64,000 nt of DNA from Stutzerimonas nosocomialis (GCF_005876855.1 NZ_QLAE01000005.1:62001-126000), one strand, 5' to 3'; positions 36,792 to 46,460 are shown, counted from the first letter of the stretch. Numbers and translations: made by a program. The notes: a model not told the origin generated them from the letters alone.

Positions 36792-37639
36792 AGTCGAAAC
36801 CCCTCGACGATGTGCTCGGCCAGGGTTTCGCTGATCTGCGACTGGCGGCCGTTGCGCAGCAGCACGATGCTGCAGCCGGGCAGCGCAGGCAGGCCCTGGG
36901 CCTCGTCGAGAATGCGCAGCTGCGGCGGGATCACGCTCTGCAGCTGGGCGGTGACCGCAAGGCCCGCGCTCACCACCGCGACGATCGCCGCCAGGCTCGG
37001 GCTGGTGTAGGCCATCCGGTAATCGATTTCCCGGGCGTCCAGTGCGTTGCATGCCCAGGCGCGGCAGAAGCAGTCCGAGTTGAACATCGCGAGCGGCAGC
37101 GGCCGCTGTTCATGCAACTCGAAACCCGGCGCCTCGGCCCAGACGAAGCGTTCCTGGCGCAGCAGCTGGCCGATTTCGGTGCCCGGTTCGCGGGTGACGA
37201 TGGTCAGGTCCAGGTCCTTGCGCTGCAGCAGCAGGGTCGAGGGTTCGCAATGCACCTCCACCTGAACCAGCGGAAAGCTCTGCGCGAAGCGCGACAGGAT
37301 GCCCGGCAGAAAACGCATCACGTAGTCGTCCGGCGTGCCGATGCGCACGGAACCGACCATGTGCGGCTCGCGCAAGGTGTTGATCACCTCGCCATGCAGC
37401 TTGAGGATGCGCCGCGCGTAGCCCAGCAGCACCTGGCCTTCGGCGGTGAGCCGCACGCCACGGCCGTCGCGCTCGAAAAGATCTCGCTGCAGCACGTCCT
37501 GTTCGAGCCGCTTCATCTGCATGCTGATGGCCGACTGGGTTCGATTGACCGCCTCGGCGGCACGGGTGAAGCCACCGTGATCGGCGATGGCGACGAAGCT
37601 GCGCAGCAGTTCGGTGTCGATACTCGGGTAGGTCGCCAT
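36788..37639 (-). CDS. LysR-family regulator
   Basis: 283 residues. N-terminal HTH (LLRSFVAIADHGGFTRAAEAVNRTQSAISMQMKRLEQ) with effector-binding domain after it (GSVRIGTPDDYVMRFLPGILSRF). Divergent from a DUF1127 gene with two dyads between them, so it probably controls that gene and itself. The co-inducer is unknown. Confidence 0.88.
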   Translation of the reverse strand: MATYPSIDTELLRSFVAIADHGGFTRAAEAVNRTQSAISMQMKRLEQDVLQRDLFERDGRGVRLTAEGQVLLGYARRILKLHGEVINTLREPHMVGSVRIGTPDDYVMRFLPGILSRFAQSFPLVQVEVHCEPSTLLLQRKDLDLTIVTREPGTEIGQLLRQERFVWAEAPGFELHEQRPLPLAMFNSDCFCRAWACNALDAREIDYRMAYTSPSLAAIVAVVSAGLAVTAQLQSVIPPQLRILDEAQGLPALPGCSIVLLRNGRQSQISETLAEHIVEGFRL

Positions 37640-37660
37640 GCATCAATCTCTCAGATGAGT

Positions 37661-37695
37661 CGAATCAGGAAGATTCGTTGGATTGATATTAATCC
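37661..37695. promoter_or_regulatory. Two dyads between LysR and DUF1127 genes
   Basis: CGAATC-N5-GATTCG (37661-37677) and GGATT-N6-AATCC (37680-37695) are adjacent perfect inverted repeats in the 97-bp divergent region. Paired dyads of this kind fit LysR activation sites. The second also resembles half of an ANR/FNR box (TTGAT-N4-ATCCG), an alternative reading. Confidence 0.5.
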
Positions 37696-37736
37696 GGCGC
37701 CGAGACTGTTTTCCATCCCCACAGGAGGATGGACAG

Positions 37737-37997
37737 ATGAAAAACGACAAAGGTGTTTCGCTTCGCGGATGGAGGGTGCTGCGTCGGCAACTGGTGCGCT
37801 GGTGGCAACTGCATGAGCAGCGCCGTCAGCTCGCCGCGCTGGATGACGCGGCGCTGAAGGATCTGGGCCTGAGCCGGGCCGACGTGTTCGCCGAAAGCGA
37901 ACGGCCGTTCTGGGACGACCCCCTGGGTTCGCCGCCGCGCCAGAAGAAAGCCAGCGGCGGCTTCGACGAACGCTGCCAGGCGCTGCACGGCGGTTAG
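37737..37997 (+). CDS. DUF1127 (YjiS-like) protein
   Basis: 86 residues. The DUF1127 core is LVRWWQLHEQRRQLAALDDAALKDLGLSRADVFAESERPFW. Start ATG 37737 with AGGAGGA upstream. Such small Arg-rich proteins have been linked to phosphate, RNA and stress phenotypes in alphaproteobacteria, but the function here is unknown. Divergent from a LysR gene; overlaps the convergent TauE gene end by 4 bases. Confidence 0.85.
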   Translation: MKNDKGVSLRGWRVLRRQLVRWWQLHEQRRQLAALDDAALKDLGLSRADVFAESERPFWDDPLGSPPRQKKASGGFDERCQALHGG

Positions 37998-38746
37998 CCC
38001 GGCAGCAGTTTCTGAACGCCCAGCGACAGGCTCACCGCCACCAGCATCAGCGCGAACAGACGTTGCAGGACACTGCTGTTCAGGCGCTGGGCCAGCCGGT
38101 TGCCGGTGAGCACGCCACAGGCGCCGCCGGCGGCCAGGCCGCCCAGCAGCAACGCCGGCGGATGCGCGCCGCTAAGATAAATCAGGAAGCCGCCGCCGCT
38201 GACCAGGGCGATCACCCCCATCGAGGTCGCCATGGCGCTGAGCAGTGGCAGCGGGGTGAACCAGAGCAGGGCCGGCACGATGAGAAAGCCGCCGCCGACC
38301 CCCATCAGACCGGACAGCACGCCCACGCCCAGGCCGATCAGTACCAGCACCCCGGTGCGCTCATGCTCGACGACCCGCGCCGGCAGGTTGGCGCCGCGCC
38401 ACATGCGACGGGCCGACCAGAGCACCAGCAGGCAGAACGCGACGATCAGCGCCTTTTCCGGGACGAAGCGCCCCAGCCATTGACCCAGCGCGTTGCCCGG
38501 CAATCCGAAGACCACCAGCAGCGCCAGCGGGCGCCAGGCTACCTGGCCCTGGATCGCGCGCGGGACGGCTCCGACCAGCGCGGACATCGCCACCGCGCCC
38601 AGGCTCACGCCGATCGCATCGCGCAACGGCAACTGCAGGCTGAGCAGCAGGGGCAGGGCGACGAGCGAGCCGCCCGCGCCGGTCAGGCCGAGCAGCAGGC
38701 CCAGCACCAGGCCGATGCCGAGCGCCTCGATCAGCAGCAGCTCCAT
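37994..38746 (-). CDS. TauE/SafE-family sulfite exporter-like permease
   Basis: 250 residues with 7-8 membrane segments. Duplicated glycine motifs GLLLGLTGAGGSLVALPLLL and GVLSGLMGVGGGFLIVPALLW mark the TauE/SafE family (sulfonate-related anion export). No sulfur genes adjoin, so the substrate is open. The ATG overlaps the stop of a 29-codon upstream ORF and has no good ribosome site of its own, suggesting coupled translation. Confidence 0.87.
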   Translation of the reverse strand: MELLLIEALGIGLVLGLLLGLTGAGGSLVALPLLLSLQLPLRDAIGVSLGAVAMSALVGAVPRAIQGQVAWRPLALLVVFGLPGNALGQWLGRFVPEKALIVAFCLLVLWSARRMWRGANLPARVVEHERTGVLVLIGLGVGVLSGLMGVGGGFLIVPALLWFTPLPLLSAMATSMGVIALVSGGGFLIYLSGAHPPALLLGGLAAGGACGVLTGNRLAQRLNSSVLQRLFALMLVAVSLSLGVQKLLPG

Positions 38747-38835
38747 CAGTTCGAACCGTACGGGCAGAGGGGGATTCGGCCGGCGTCCGCGGCGCAGTCA
38801 GCGGGAGAGGCGAGGGGGTGAAGCGCTTCGCTCAT
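38746..38835 (-). CDS. Candidate 29-residue small ORF coupled to tauE-like gene
   Basis: ATG at 38835 has a good ribosome site (AAGGA, 7 bases before), and the stop TGA overlaps the exporter ATG (ATGA). The peptide starts MSEALHPLASPADC and ends LCPYGSN, with two cysteines. The exporter has no clear ribosome site of its own. No homologue is known to me. It could be a leader peptide controlling exporter translation or simply a coupling device. Confidence 0.4.
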   Translation of the reverse strand: MSEALHPLASPADCAADAGRIPLCPYGSN

Positions 38836-38952
38836 GGGCGTCCTTAATGGGATGGCACTGGGCGGACCGGATCGGCCGCCGTTCGACAGTATGGAGGGCC
38901 TGCGCGGATCGACGTTCGCATCTGCGCCGGTTTTGGTTCTGCGCACGTCGCC

Positions 38953-40926
38953 TCAGCCGCGGATCAGCCTGCGCAGCAGGAAGCGGTTGGGGTGGCAGGC
39001 CTCGGCCAGCTCCCGGGGCAGCGGCAGCGGGTCGCCGTCGATCCAGCCCGCCAGCAACTCACCGGACAGCGGCGCGGTGATCAGGCCGCGCGAGCCGTGG
39101 GCGGTGTTGACGAACAGCCCTTCCTGCCAGGGGCAGGGCACCTGGGGGACCCGCCGCGCATCCTTGCCCAGCACCGAGTAGGCTTCGGCGAAACGCCCGG
39201 CTTCGGCGAGCGGGCCGATGATCGGCAGGTAGTCGGGGCTGGTGCAGCGAAAGGCGACGCGACCTTCCAAGCTGGCGAGAGGGCGCGCGTCCAGCCGCAG
39301 GCGCTGATGGAGGTCCGGCGAGATCGCCTCCAGCATGTCCAGGTTGGAGCGGTGTTCGGCTTCGCTGGGTTCGAGCCCCGTCTGCTGGAAGTCGAAGCTG
39401 GCGCCGAGGGTGTGTTCGCCTTGCCAGGCGGGCGCCACGTAGCCTTCGGCGCAGAGCACGGTACGCAGCGCGGTGCTGCGTTCGGTCGCCGGAAGGCGGG
39501 TGATCTGCCCGCGAATGCGCTTGAGCGGCACCCAGGCGGTCTGCTCGAAGCGCGCCACGTCCGCCGCGCCGGCGAGCACCACCACCGGCGCTTCGGCCAG
39601 CAGGCGCTCGCCCGCGCGTGCCTGCCACAGCTCGCCATGACGCTGCAGCTGCAAGGCTTCGCAGTGGGTGAGCAGCTCGATGTCGGGGTGGTTAGCCAGC
39701 TGGCGCGCCAGTGCTGGCGGATGCACCCAGCCGGCGCTGGGGTAGAACAGCCCGCCGCAGGGCAGGCCGAGCCCGCTCAGCGCTTCGGCCTGGGTGCGAT
39801 CCAGCGGCTGCAGCAGCCCGGGAAAGGCGCCGGCGAGCTTGGCCTGGCGTGCGCGCTCCTTCTCGTCGAAGGCCAGCTGCAGGACGCCGCAGTCGTCCCA
39901 CTCCTGGCCGCGGGTCAGCCGTTCGAGCAGCCGGCGGGTGTAGCCGAAACCGCTGACGATCAGCCGGGACAGCGCCGTGCCGTGTGCCGACAGTTTCAGG
40001 TAGAGCACGCCCTGGGGGTTGCCCGAACCTTCGCTGGCCACCGCCGCGTGACGTTCCAGCAGCGTCACCTGCCAGCCGCGGGCGGCCAGGCTTGCGGCGC
40101 TGGCGCAGCCCGCGAGCCCCGCGCCGATCACCAGTGCCTTGCGCGCGCCCTGATGGGGGCTTGGCCGTGCATACCAGGGCGCGGCGCGGTCAGGCGACGA
40201 GCCGACGAACCGGCCGCTGAGCATTTCCCACTTGGTGCCGAACCCCGGCACGCGGCGCATGGCGAAGCCCGCCTCCACCAGCGCGCGTCGCACCACGCCT
40301 GCGCTGGTGAAGGTGGCCAGCGTGGTTTGCGGGCCGGACAGCCGCGCCAGTTCGGCGAACAGCGGCGGTTGCCACATCTGCGGGTTCTTCGCCGGCGCGA
40401 AGCCGTCGAGGAACCAGGCGTCGACGCGCGCATCCAGGCGCGCCAGGCATTCGGTGGCATCGCCCACCAGCAGCGTCAGGGTGACCCGGCCGCCGTCGAG
40501 GGTGAAGTGCTGGAAGCCGGGGTGTATCGCCTCGTACTGCTCGATCAGCGCGTGCGACTGACGCGCGAGATCCGGCCACAGGCTCAGGGCGCGCGTGAGG
40601 TCGGCGCGGGTCAGCGGATGTTTCTCGACGCTGATGAAGTGCAGGCGCGCAGCGGCCGGCGCGGTGCGCTCGAACAGCTGCCAGGCGCAGAGGAAGTTCA
40701 GCCCGGTGCCGAAGCCGGTCTCGCCGATCACCAGCGAGCGGCCCGGCGTCAGCGCGGCGAAGCGCTGCGCCAGGGCATTGGGTTCGAGGAACACGTGCCG
40801 CGTTTCGTCCATCCCGGCGGTACGGGAGAAGTACACATCGCCATACTGGCGCGACTGCGGCACGCCGTTTTCGTCCCATTCGAGCTCGGCGTGCTGGAAT
40901 CCGGGAGAGGCGGGGCGGTCGGACAT
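38953..40926 (-). CDS. mnmC: Bifunctional tRNA modification enzyme MnmC
   Basis: 657 residues. The N-terminal SAM methyltransferase domain (about 1-250; GETGFGTGLNFLCAW, WFLDGFAPAKNPQMW) and C-terminal FAD oxidoreductase domain (from about 265; VIGAGLAGCASAASLAARGW) complete mnm5s2U34 in tRNA. Start 40926 (MSDRPASPG) chosen by family N-termini; ATG 40938 is an alternative. Divergent from the PPK2 gene. Confidence 0.93.
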   Translation of the reverse strand: MSDRPASPGFQHAELEWDENGVPQSRQYGDVYFSRTAGMDETRHVFLEPNALAQRFAALTPGRSLVIGETGFGTGLNFLCAWQLFERTAPAAARLHFISVEKHPLTRADLTRALSLWPDLARQSHALIEQYEAIHPGFQHFTLDGGRVTLTLLVGDATECLARLDARVDAWFLDGFAPAKNPQMWQPPLFAELARLSGPQTTLATFTSAGVVRRALVEAGFAMRRVPGFGTKWEMLSGRFVGSSPDRAAPWYARPSPHQGARKALVIGAGLAGCASAASLAARGWQVTLLERHAAVASEGSGNPQGVLYLKLSAHGTALSRLIVSGFGYTRRLLERLTRGQEWDDCGVLQLAFDEKERARQAKLAGAFPGLLQPLDRTQAEALSGLGLPCGGLFYPSAGWVHPPALARQLANHPDIELLTHCEALQLQRHGELWQARAGERLLAEAPVVVLAGAADVARFEQTAWVPLKRIRGQITRLPATERSTALRTVLCAEGYVAPAWQGEHTLGASFDFQQTGLEPSEAEHRSNLDMLEAISPDLHQRLRLDARPLASLEGRVAFRCTSPDYLPIIGPLAEAGRFAEAYSVLGKDARRVPQVPCPWQEGLFVNTAHGSRGLITAPLSGELLAGWIDGDPLPLPRELAEACHPNRFLLRRLIRG

Positions 40927-41006
40927 AGGTAATGGCATCCTCGTGGGGGGATGCAATTCTAGAGTCAATTCGTGCCGGATGGGCACGAAGCCGTTGGGGG
41001 AGCCAG

Positions 41007-42488
41007 ATGTTCGAATCCGCGGAAATCGGTCATGCGATCGACAAGTCGACCTATGACGCCGAAGTGCCGGCGCTGCGCGAGGCGCTGCTGGACGCGCAGT
41101 ACCGGCTCAAGGAGCAGGCGCGCTTTCCGGTGCTCATCCTCATCAACGGCATCGAGGGTGCCGGCAAGGGCGAGACGGTGAAGCTGCTCAGCGAGTGGAT
41201 GGACCCTCGGCTGATCCGCGTCGAGAGCTTCGACATGCGCAGCGACGAGGAGCTGGCCCACCCGCCGAGCTGGCGTTACTGGCGCAAGCTGCCACCCAAG
41301 GGGCGCATGGGGGTGTTCTTCGGCAACTGGTACAGCCAGATGCTGCAGGACCGCGTCCACGGCAAGATCAAGGACAAGGAACTGGAGCTGGCGCTGGGGC
41401 GCGCGGAGCGAATGGAGCGCATGCTCTGCGACGAGGGCACGCTGATCTTCAAGCTCTGGTTCCACCTTTCCAAGCAGCAGATGAAGGCGCGGCTGCAGAC
41501 CCTCAAGGCCGATCCGCTGCACAGCTGGAGGATCAGCCCGCTGGACTGGCAGCAATCGAAGACCTACGACAAGTTCGTCCGCCACGGGGAGCACGTGCTG
41601 CGCCGCAGCAGCCGCGAATACGCGCCCTGGTACGTCATCGACGGCTCCGACGAGCGTTATCGCAGCCTCACGGTGGGGCGGATCCTGCTCGAAGGCATGC
41701 AGGCGGCCCTGGCCGACAACTCCAGCGTGGCCCCGGCGCCGCATGCGGCGCCGATGGAGGCGAGCTTCGAGGGGCCGAACTTGCTCGACAGGCTGGACCT
41801 GAGCCAGTCGCTCTCAAAGGAGGCCTACAAGCAGCAGCTGATCGAGGAGCAGGCGCGGCTCTCCAGGCTGTTTCGCGACCCCCGGCTGCGCGAGCGCGCC
41901 GTGGTGGCGGTGTTCGAAGGTCACGATGCCGCCGGCAAGGGCGGGGCGATACGCCGGGTCACCGGCGCGCTCGATCCGCGCATGTACCGCATCGTCCCGG
42001 TCTCGGCGCCCAGCGAGGACGAACGCGCCCAGCCCTGGCTGTGGCGCTTCTGGCGCAACGTGCCGGAACGCGGCAACTTCACCATCTTCGACCGCTCCTG
42101 GTACGGGCGCGTCCTGGTCGAGCGGGTCGAGGGCTTCTGTTCGCCCGCCGACTGGCTGCGCGCCTACGACGAGATCAATGATTTCGAGGAGCAGCTGGTC
42201 GATGCGGGCGTCGTCCTGGTGAAGTTCTGGCTGTCGATCGATCCGGACGAGCAGCTGGCCCGTTTCAAGGCCCGGGAAACCAATCCGCTCAAGCGCTTCA
42301 AGATCACCGAAGAGGACTGGCGCAACCGCGAGAAGCTGGGCGAATACAGCATGGCCGTGAGCGACATGGTGGACCGCACCAGCACCGAAATCGCCCACTG
42401 GACGATGGTGGAAGCCAACGACAAGCGATTCGCCCGGGTCAAGGTGCTGCGCACGCTGAACGAGGCGCTCGAACGGGCCATCGAGTGA
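41007..42488 (+). CDS. pap: Polyphosphate:AMP phosphotransferase (two-domain PPK2, class II)
   Basis: 493 residues with tandem PPK2 domains. Phosphorylates AMP to ADP from polyphosphate. The C-terminal domain has a full Walker A (GHDAAGKGG, about 305-313) and Walker B-type FDRSWYGR (about 361-368). The N-terminal domain keeps a Walker A (GIEGAGKGE, 48-56), but at the corresponding place has FFGNWYSQ (103-110), lacking the Asp and Arg. So only the C-terminal domain should be catalytic, as reported for P. aeruginosa PA3455. Ribosome site GGGGGAG before ATG 41007; upstream in-frame codons rejected. Confidence 0.93.
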   Translation: MFESAEIGHAIDKSTYDAEVPALREALLDAQYRLKEQARFPVLILINGIEGAGKGETVKLLSEWMDPRLIRVESFDMRSDEELAHPPSWRYWRKLPPKGRMGVFFGNWYSQMLQDRVHGKIKDKELELALGRAERMERMLCDEGTLIFKLWFHLSKQQMKARLQTLKADPLHSWRISPLDWQQSKTYDKFVRHGEHVLRRSSREYAPWYVIDGSDERYRSLTVGRILLEGMQAALADNSSVAPAPHAAPMEASFEGPNLLDRLDLSQSLSKEAYKQQLIEEQARLSRLFRDPRLRERAVVAVFEGHDAAGKGGAIRRVTGALDPRMYRIVPVSAPSEDERAQPWLWRFWRNVPERGNFTIFDRSWYGRVLVERVEGFCSPADWLRAYDEINDFEEQLVDAGVVLVKFWLSIDPDEQLARFKARETNPLKRFKITEEDWRNREKLGEYSMAVSDMVDRTSTEIAHWTMVEANDKRFARVKVLRTLNEALERAIE

Positions 42489-42596
42489 GGCCCGGCCTGC
42501 GATGGCCATCCATATATGGCTTGAATGGTCGTCGCCCGGCCGGCGAACGCGCGCTTATGCTGGCCGTCACTCCTAACAAGAACTCCGAGGTGTGCC

Positions 42597-43781
42597 ATGC
42601 GCGAAGTGGTAATCGTCGATAGCGTCCGGACCGGCCTGGCCAAGTCCTTTCGCGGCAAATTCAACATGACCCGTCCCGATGATATGGCGGCCCATTGCGT
42701 CGACGCCCTGCTGGCGCGCAACGACCTCGACCCGGCGCTGGTGGAGGACTGCATCGTCGGTGCCGCGTCCAACGAGGGCGCCCAGGGTTTCAACATCGGC
42801 CGCAACGTGGCGGTGCTGTCCCGGCTGGGCACGGCCTGCGCCGGCATGACCCTCAACCGTTTCTGCTCCTCGGGCCTTCAGTCGATCGCCATCGCGGCCA
42901 ACCAGATCGCCTCGGGCTGCTCCGACGTGATCGTGGCCGGCGGCGTGGAGTCGATCAGCCTGACCCTCAAAAGCAAGAACACCGAGCACCTGTACAACCC
43001 GATCATCCAGGAGCGGATTCCGGGTATCTACCACAGCATGGGCCAGACCGCCGAGCTGGTCGCGCGGCGCTACAACGTCACCCGCGAGCAGCAGGACCGC
43101 TTCGCGCTGCAGAGTCAGCAGCGTACGGCGCGTGCCCAGGCCGAAGGGCTGTTCGACGACGAGATCGTGCCGATGAGCGTGCGCTACAGGGTCGAGGACA
43201 AGGCCACCGGCGAGCAGAAGATTCTCGAAGGCGTGGTGGATCGCGATGACTGCAACCGTCCGGACACCACCTATGAAAGCCTGGCCGGCCTCAAACCGGT
43301 GTTCGCCGAAGACGGCTCGGTGACCGCCGGCAACGCCTCGCAGCTCTCCGACGGTGCCTCGATGACGCTGGTGATGAGCCTGGACAAGGCGCTCGAACTC
43401 GGCCTCAAGCCGCGCGCCTTCTTCCGCGGGTTCACCGTGGCCGGCTGCGAGCCCGAGGAGATGGGCATCGGGCCGGTGTTCTCGGTGCCTCGGCTGCTCA
43501 AGGCCAAGGGCCTTGCGATCGACGACATCGACCTCTGGGAGCTCAACGAGGCCTTCGCCTCGCAATGCCTGTACTGCCGCGACACGCTCGGGATCGACAA
43601 CGAGAAGTACAACGTCGACGGCGGCTCGATTTCCATCGGGCATCCGTTCGGCATGACCGGCTCGCGCGCCGCCGGGCATCTGGTGCGTGAACTGCAGCGG
43701 CGCAACCTGCGCTACGGCGTGGTGACCATGTGCGTCGGTGGCGGCATGGGTGCTTCGGGTCTGTTCGAAGCGGTGCGCTGA
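42597..43781 (+). CDS. Thiolase (acetyl-CoA acyltransferase)
   Basis: 394 residues. Catalytic Cys90 in NRFCSSGLQS, His in GGSISIGHPFGMTGSRAAGH and second Cys in MCVGGGMGASG. The NEAF motif (WELNEAFASQC) is present. Degradative versus biosynthetic role is uncertain; no fatty-acid operon partner lies next to it. The same gene follows the PPK2 gene in P. aeruginosa (PA3454). Followed by a strong terminator. Confidence 0.9.
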   Translation: MREVVIVDSVRTGLAKSFRGKFNMTRPDDMAAHCVDALLARNDLDPALVEDCIVGAASNEGAQGFNIGRNVAVLSRLGTACAGMTLNRFCSSGLQSIAIAANQIASGCSDVIVAGGVESISLTLKSKNTEHLYNPIIQERIPGIYHSMGQTAELVARRYNVTREQQDRFALQSQQRTARAQAEGLFDDEIVPMSVRYRVEDKATGEQKILEGVVDRDDCNRPDTTYESLAGLKPVFAEDGSVTAGNASQLSDGASMTLVMSLDKALELGLKPRAFFRGFTVAGCEPEEMGIGPVFSVPRLLKAKGLAIDDIDLWELNEAFASQCLYCRDTLGIDNEKYNVDGGSISIGHPFGMTGSRAAGHLVRELQRRNLRYGVVTMCVGGGMGASGLFEAVR

Positions 43782-43800
43782 GTCTCGCCGGCGGTGACGA

Positions 43801-43824
43801 ACCCGCGCTTCGGCGCGGGTTTTT
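43801..43824 (+). terminator. Terminator of thiolase gene
   Basis: ACCCGCGC-TTCG-GCGCGGGT stem-loop followed by five T, 19 bases after the stop. Confidence 0.92.
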
Positions 43825-43954
43825 CGTCAGAGCGCCGCGGGGCCGTACAGTCGCAGGACGCAAAAGGTCGCAACTGTGCCTGTGACACTCCCGTATCCGC
43901 CCTAGAATGCCAGCCTGGCGGCGTCGCCCCTCGGCGCCCGGTAACGAGGCCCAT

Positions 43955-44914
43955 ATGCATATTTCCTCGGGGCGCTGGCTCTACGGTTTTTCCCTCGCAC
44001 TGCTCACCGCCTTTCTCTGGGGCGTACTCCCGGTCAAGCTCAAGCAGGTCCTGCAGGTGATGGACCCGGTGACGGTCACCTGGTATCGCCTGCTGGTCGC
44101 CGGCAGCGTCCTGCTGGCCTTCCTCGCCGCGACACGGCGGTTGCCCTCGTTCCGCCCGCTCGGGCGCACCGGCCTGGCCCTGGTGCTGCTGGCCGTCTGC
44201 GGCCTGACCACCAACTACGTGCTCTACCTGATGGGCCTCAACCTGTTGACGCCGGGCACCACGCAGCTGGTGCTGCAGGTCGCGCCGATCCTGTTGCTGC
44301 TCAGCAGCCTGGTGATCTTCAAGGAACGTTTCAGCCTCGGCCAGGGGCTCGGCTTGCTGGTGCTGCTGGCCGGCTTCGCGCTGTTCTTCAGCGAGCGGCT
44401 GGTCGAGCTGTTCTCCTCGCTCGGGGCCTATACCCTCGGGGTGCTGACCGTGCTGGCGGCCGCCGCCTGCTGGGCCTTCTACGGGCTGGCCCAGAAGCAG
44501 CTGCTGACGGTGTGGAGTTCGCTGCAGGTGATGATGGTGATCTACCTGTCCTGCACCGCGTTGCTGACGTTCTGGGCGCATCCGCTGCAGCTGCTGGAGC
44601 TGAGCCCGTTGCAGGGCTGGCTGCTGGCGGCCTGCTGCCTGAACACCCTGATCGGCTACGGGGCCTTCGCCGAAGCCCTGGCGCACTGGGAGGCGTCGAA
44701 GGTCAGCGCGACCCTGGCGGTGCAGCCGCTGTTCACCTTCGCCGCGGTGGCCGTCGCGGCGCTGCTCTGGCCGAGCTACGTGCAGCCCGAGGAGATCGAC
44801 TGGGTCGGCTACCTGGGCGCCTTCCTGGTGATGGCCGGTTCGGCCATCACGGCCCTCGGCCCGTCGCTGCTGGCCAGCTGGCGCGCACGCAAGGCCACGC
44901 CGCTGGTGGGTTGA
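43955..44914 (+). CDS. EamA/DMT-family transporter
   Basis: 319 residues with ten membrane segments in two EamA repeats (FSLALLTAFLWGVLPV at the N-terminus; VLTVLAAAACWAFYGLAQK at the start of the second repeat). Metabolite exporter of unknown substrate in the inner membrane. Start ATG 43955 with GAGG upstream; 16 in-frame upstream codons are excluded because they cross the likely promoter. Confidence 0.88.
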   Translation: MHISSGRWLYGFSLALLTAFLWGVLPVKLKQVLQVMDPVTVTWYRLLVAGSVLLAFLAATRRLPSFRPLGRTGLALVLLAVCGLTTNYVLYLMGLNLLTPGTTQLVLQVAPILLLLSSLVIFKERFSLGQGLGLLVLLAGFALFFSERLVELFSSLGAYTLGVLTVLAAAACWAFYGLAQKQLLTVWSSLQVMMVIYLSCTALLTFWAHPLQLLELSPLQGWLLAACCLNTLIGYGAFAEALAHWEASKVSATLAVQPLFTFAAVAVAALLWPSYVQPEEIDWVGYLGAFLVMAGSAITALGPSLLASWRARKATPLVG

Positions 44915-44943
44915 ACGGGCAGGGCGCCCGTTCGGCGGTTCGC

Positions 44944-46338
44944 TCAGGCGCCCTTGCCGGGCTCGAGCATGGTTTCGGGGCGAACCCACTGATCGAACTC
45001 CTCGTCGGTCAGGTGGCCGAGTTCGAGCGCCGCTTCGCGCAGGGTCTTGCCTTCGCCGTAGGCCTTCTTGGCGATTTCCGCCGCCTTGTCGTAGCCGATG
45101 TGCGGGTTCAGCGCGGTGACCAGCATCAGGCCACGCTCCAGATGCTCGGCCATCCGCTCGGCGTCCGGCTCCATGCCCACCACGCAGTGGGTATTGAAGT
45201 TGCGGCAGCCGTCGGCCAGCAGCCGGATCGACTGCAGCACGTTATGGATGATCACCGGCTTGAACACGTTCAACTGCAGGTGGCCCTGGCTGGCGGCGAA
45301 GCCGACGGTCATGTCGTTGCCCATCACCTGACAGGCGAGCATCGACAGCGCTTCGGACTGGGTCGGGTTGACCTTGCCCGGCATGATCGAGCTGCCCGGC
45401 TCGTTGGCCGGCAGTCTCACTTCGGCAAAGCCCGCGCGCGGGCCGGAGCCGAGCAGGCGCAGGTCGTTGGCGATCTTCATCAGCGCCACGGCGAGGGTCT
45501 TCAGCGCGCCGGAGAGCGCCACCAGCGGCTCGTGGCCCGACAGCGCGGCGAACTTGTTCGGCGCCGAGACGAAGGGCAGGCCCGACAGCGCGGCCAGTTC
45601 GGCGGCGATGGCCTCGGCGAAGCCGTGCGGCGAGTTCAGCCCGGTGCCCACCGCGGTACCGCCCTGGGCCAGCTCGTACACCGCCGGCAGCGCATTGCGG
45701 ATGGCCCGCTCGGCGATGTCGAGCTGGGCGACGAAGGCCGAAAGCTCCTGGCCGAAGGTCACCGGCGTGGCGTCCATCATGTGGGTGCGGCCGGTCTTCA
45801 CCAGCCGGCTGTGGCGTGCCGCCTGCTCGGCCAGGCCGCCGGACAGTTCGGCGATGGCCGGCAGCAGCTGCTCGTGGACGGCCTTGGCCGCCGCGATGTG
45901 CATGGCGGTGGGGAAGCAGTCGTTGGAGCTCTGGGCGCGGTTGACGTGGTCGTTCGGATGCACCGGGCTCTTGCCGCCGCGCACGTTGCCGGCCAGTTCA
46001 TTGGCACGCCCGGCGATGACTTCGTTGACGTTCATGTTGCTCTGGGTGCCGCTGCCGGTCTGCCAGACCACCAGCGGGAACTGGTCGTCGTGCTGGCCGG
46101 CCAGCACCTCGTCGGCGGCCTGCTCGATCAGCCGGGCGATGTCCGGCGGCAGTTCGCCGATGCGGTCGTTGACCCGGGCGGCGGCTTTCTTGATCAGCGC
46201 CAGCGCGTGCAGCACCGCGATCGGCATGCGCTGGTCGCCGATTTCGAAATTGACCAGCGAACGTTGCGTCTGCGCGCCCCAATAGGCGTTTTCCGGGACT
46301 TCGACGGATCCCAGGCTATCGGTTTCGGTACGTGTCAT
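44944..46338 (-). CDS. fumC: Class II fumarate hydratase
   Basis: 464 residues. Superfamily signature [16 protein letters not shown] with the catalytic Ser loop, plus [16 protein letters not shown] and [19 protein letters not shown]. Interconverts fumarate and malate in the TCA cycle without an iron-sulfur cluster. Ribosome site GAGGT. Beside the DUF2059 gene as for a P. aeruginosa fumC copy (PA0854-PA0855 as I remember). Confidence 0.95.
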   Translation of the reverse strand: MTRTETDSLGSVEVPENAYWGAQTQRSLVNFEIGDQRMPIAVLHALALIKKAAARVNDRIGELPPDIARLIEQAADEVLAGQHDDQFPLVVWQTGSGTQSNMNVNEVIAGRANELAGNVRGGKSPVHPNDHVNRAQSSNDCFPTAMHIAAAKAVHEQLLPAIAELSGGLAEQAARHSRLVKTGRTHMMDATPVTFGQELSAFVAQLDIAERAIRNALPAVYELAQGGTAVGTGLNSPHGFAEAIAAELAALSGLPFVSAPNKFAALSGHEPLVALSGALKTLAVALMKIANDLRLLGSGPRAGFAEVRLPANEPGSSIMPGKVNPTQSEALSMLACQVMGNDMTVGFAASQGHLQLNVFKPVIIHNVLQSIRLLADGCRNFNTHCVVGMEPDAERMAEHLERGLMLVTALNPHIGYDKAAEIAKKAYGEGKTLREAALELGHLTDEEFDQWVRPETMLEPGKGA

Positions 46339-46431
46339 GGACCTCAGCTCCCGGTTGGATGTGGCAGTTTAGGCCGGAATGTGACCGAGCGGTTCCCCTC
46401 GGGCCGTTCGGGATCGACCCTGCCGGCGCTT

Positions 46432-46460
46432 GCCCCACCGCGCCTTGAGGCCGGTGGGGT
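46432..46460. repeat. Strong hairpin between fumC and DUF2059 gene
   Basis: CCCCACCG (46433-46440) pairs with CGGTGGGG (46452-46459), with an inner GCC-TTGA-GGC, giving an 11-bp stem with one bulge. It lies 56 bases before the DUF2059 start in a divergent 177-bp region. Role unknown. Confidence 0.55.
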
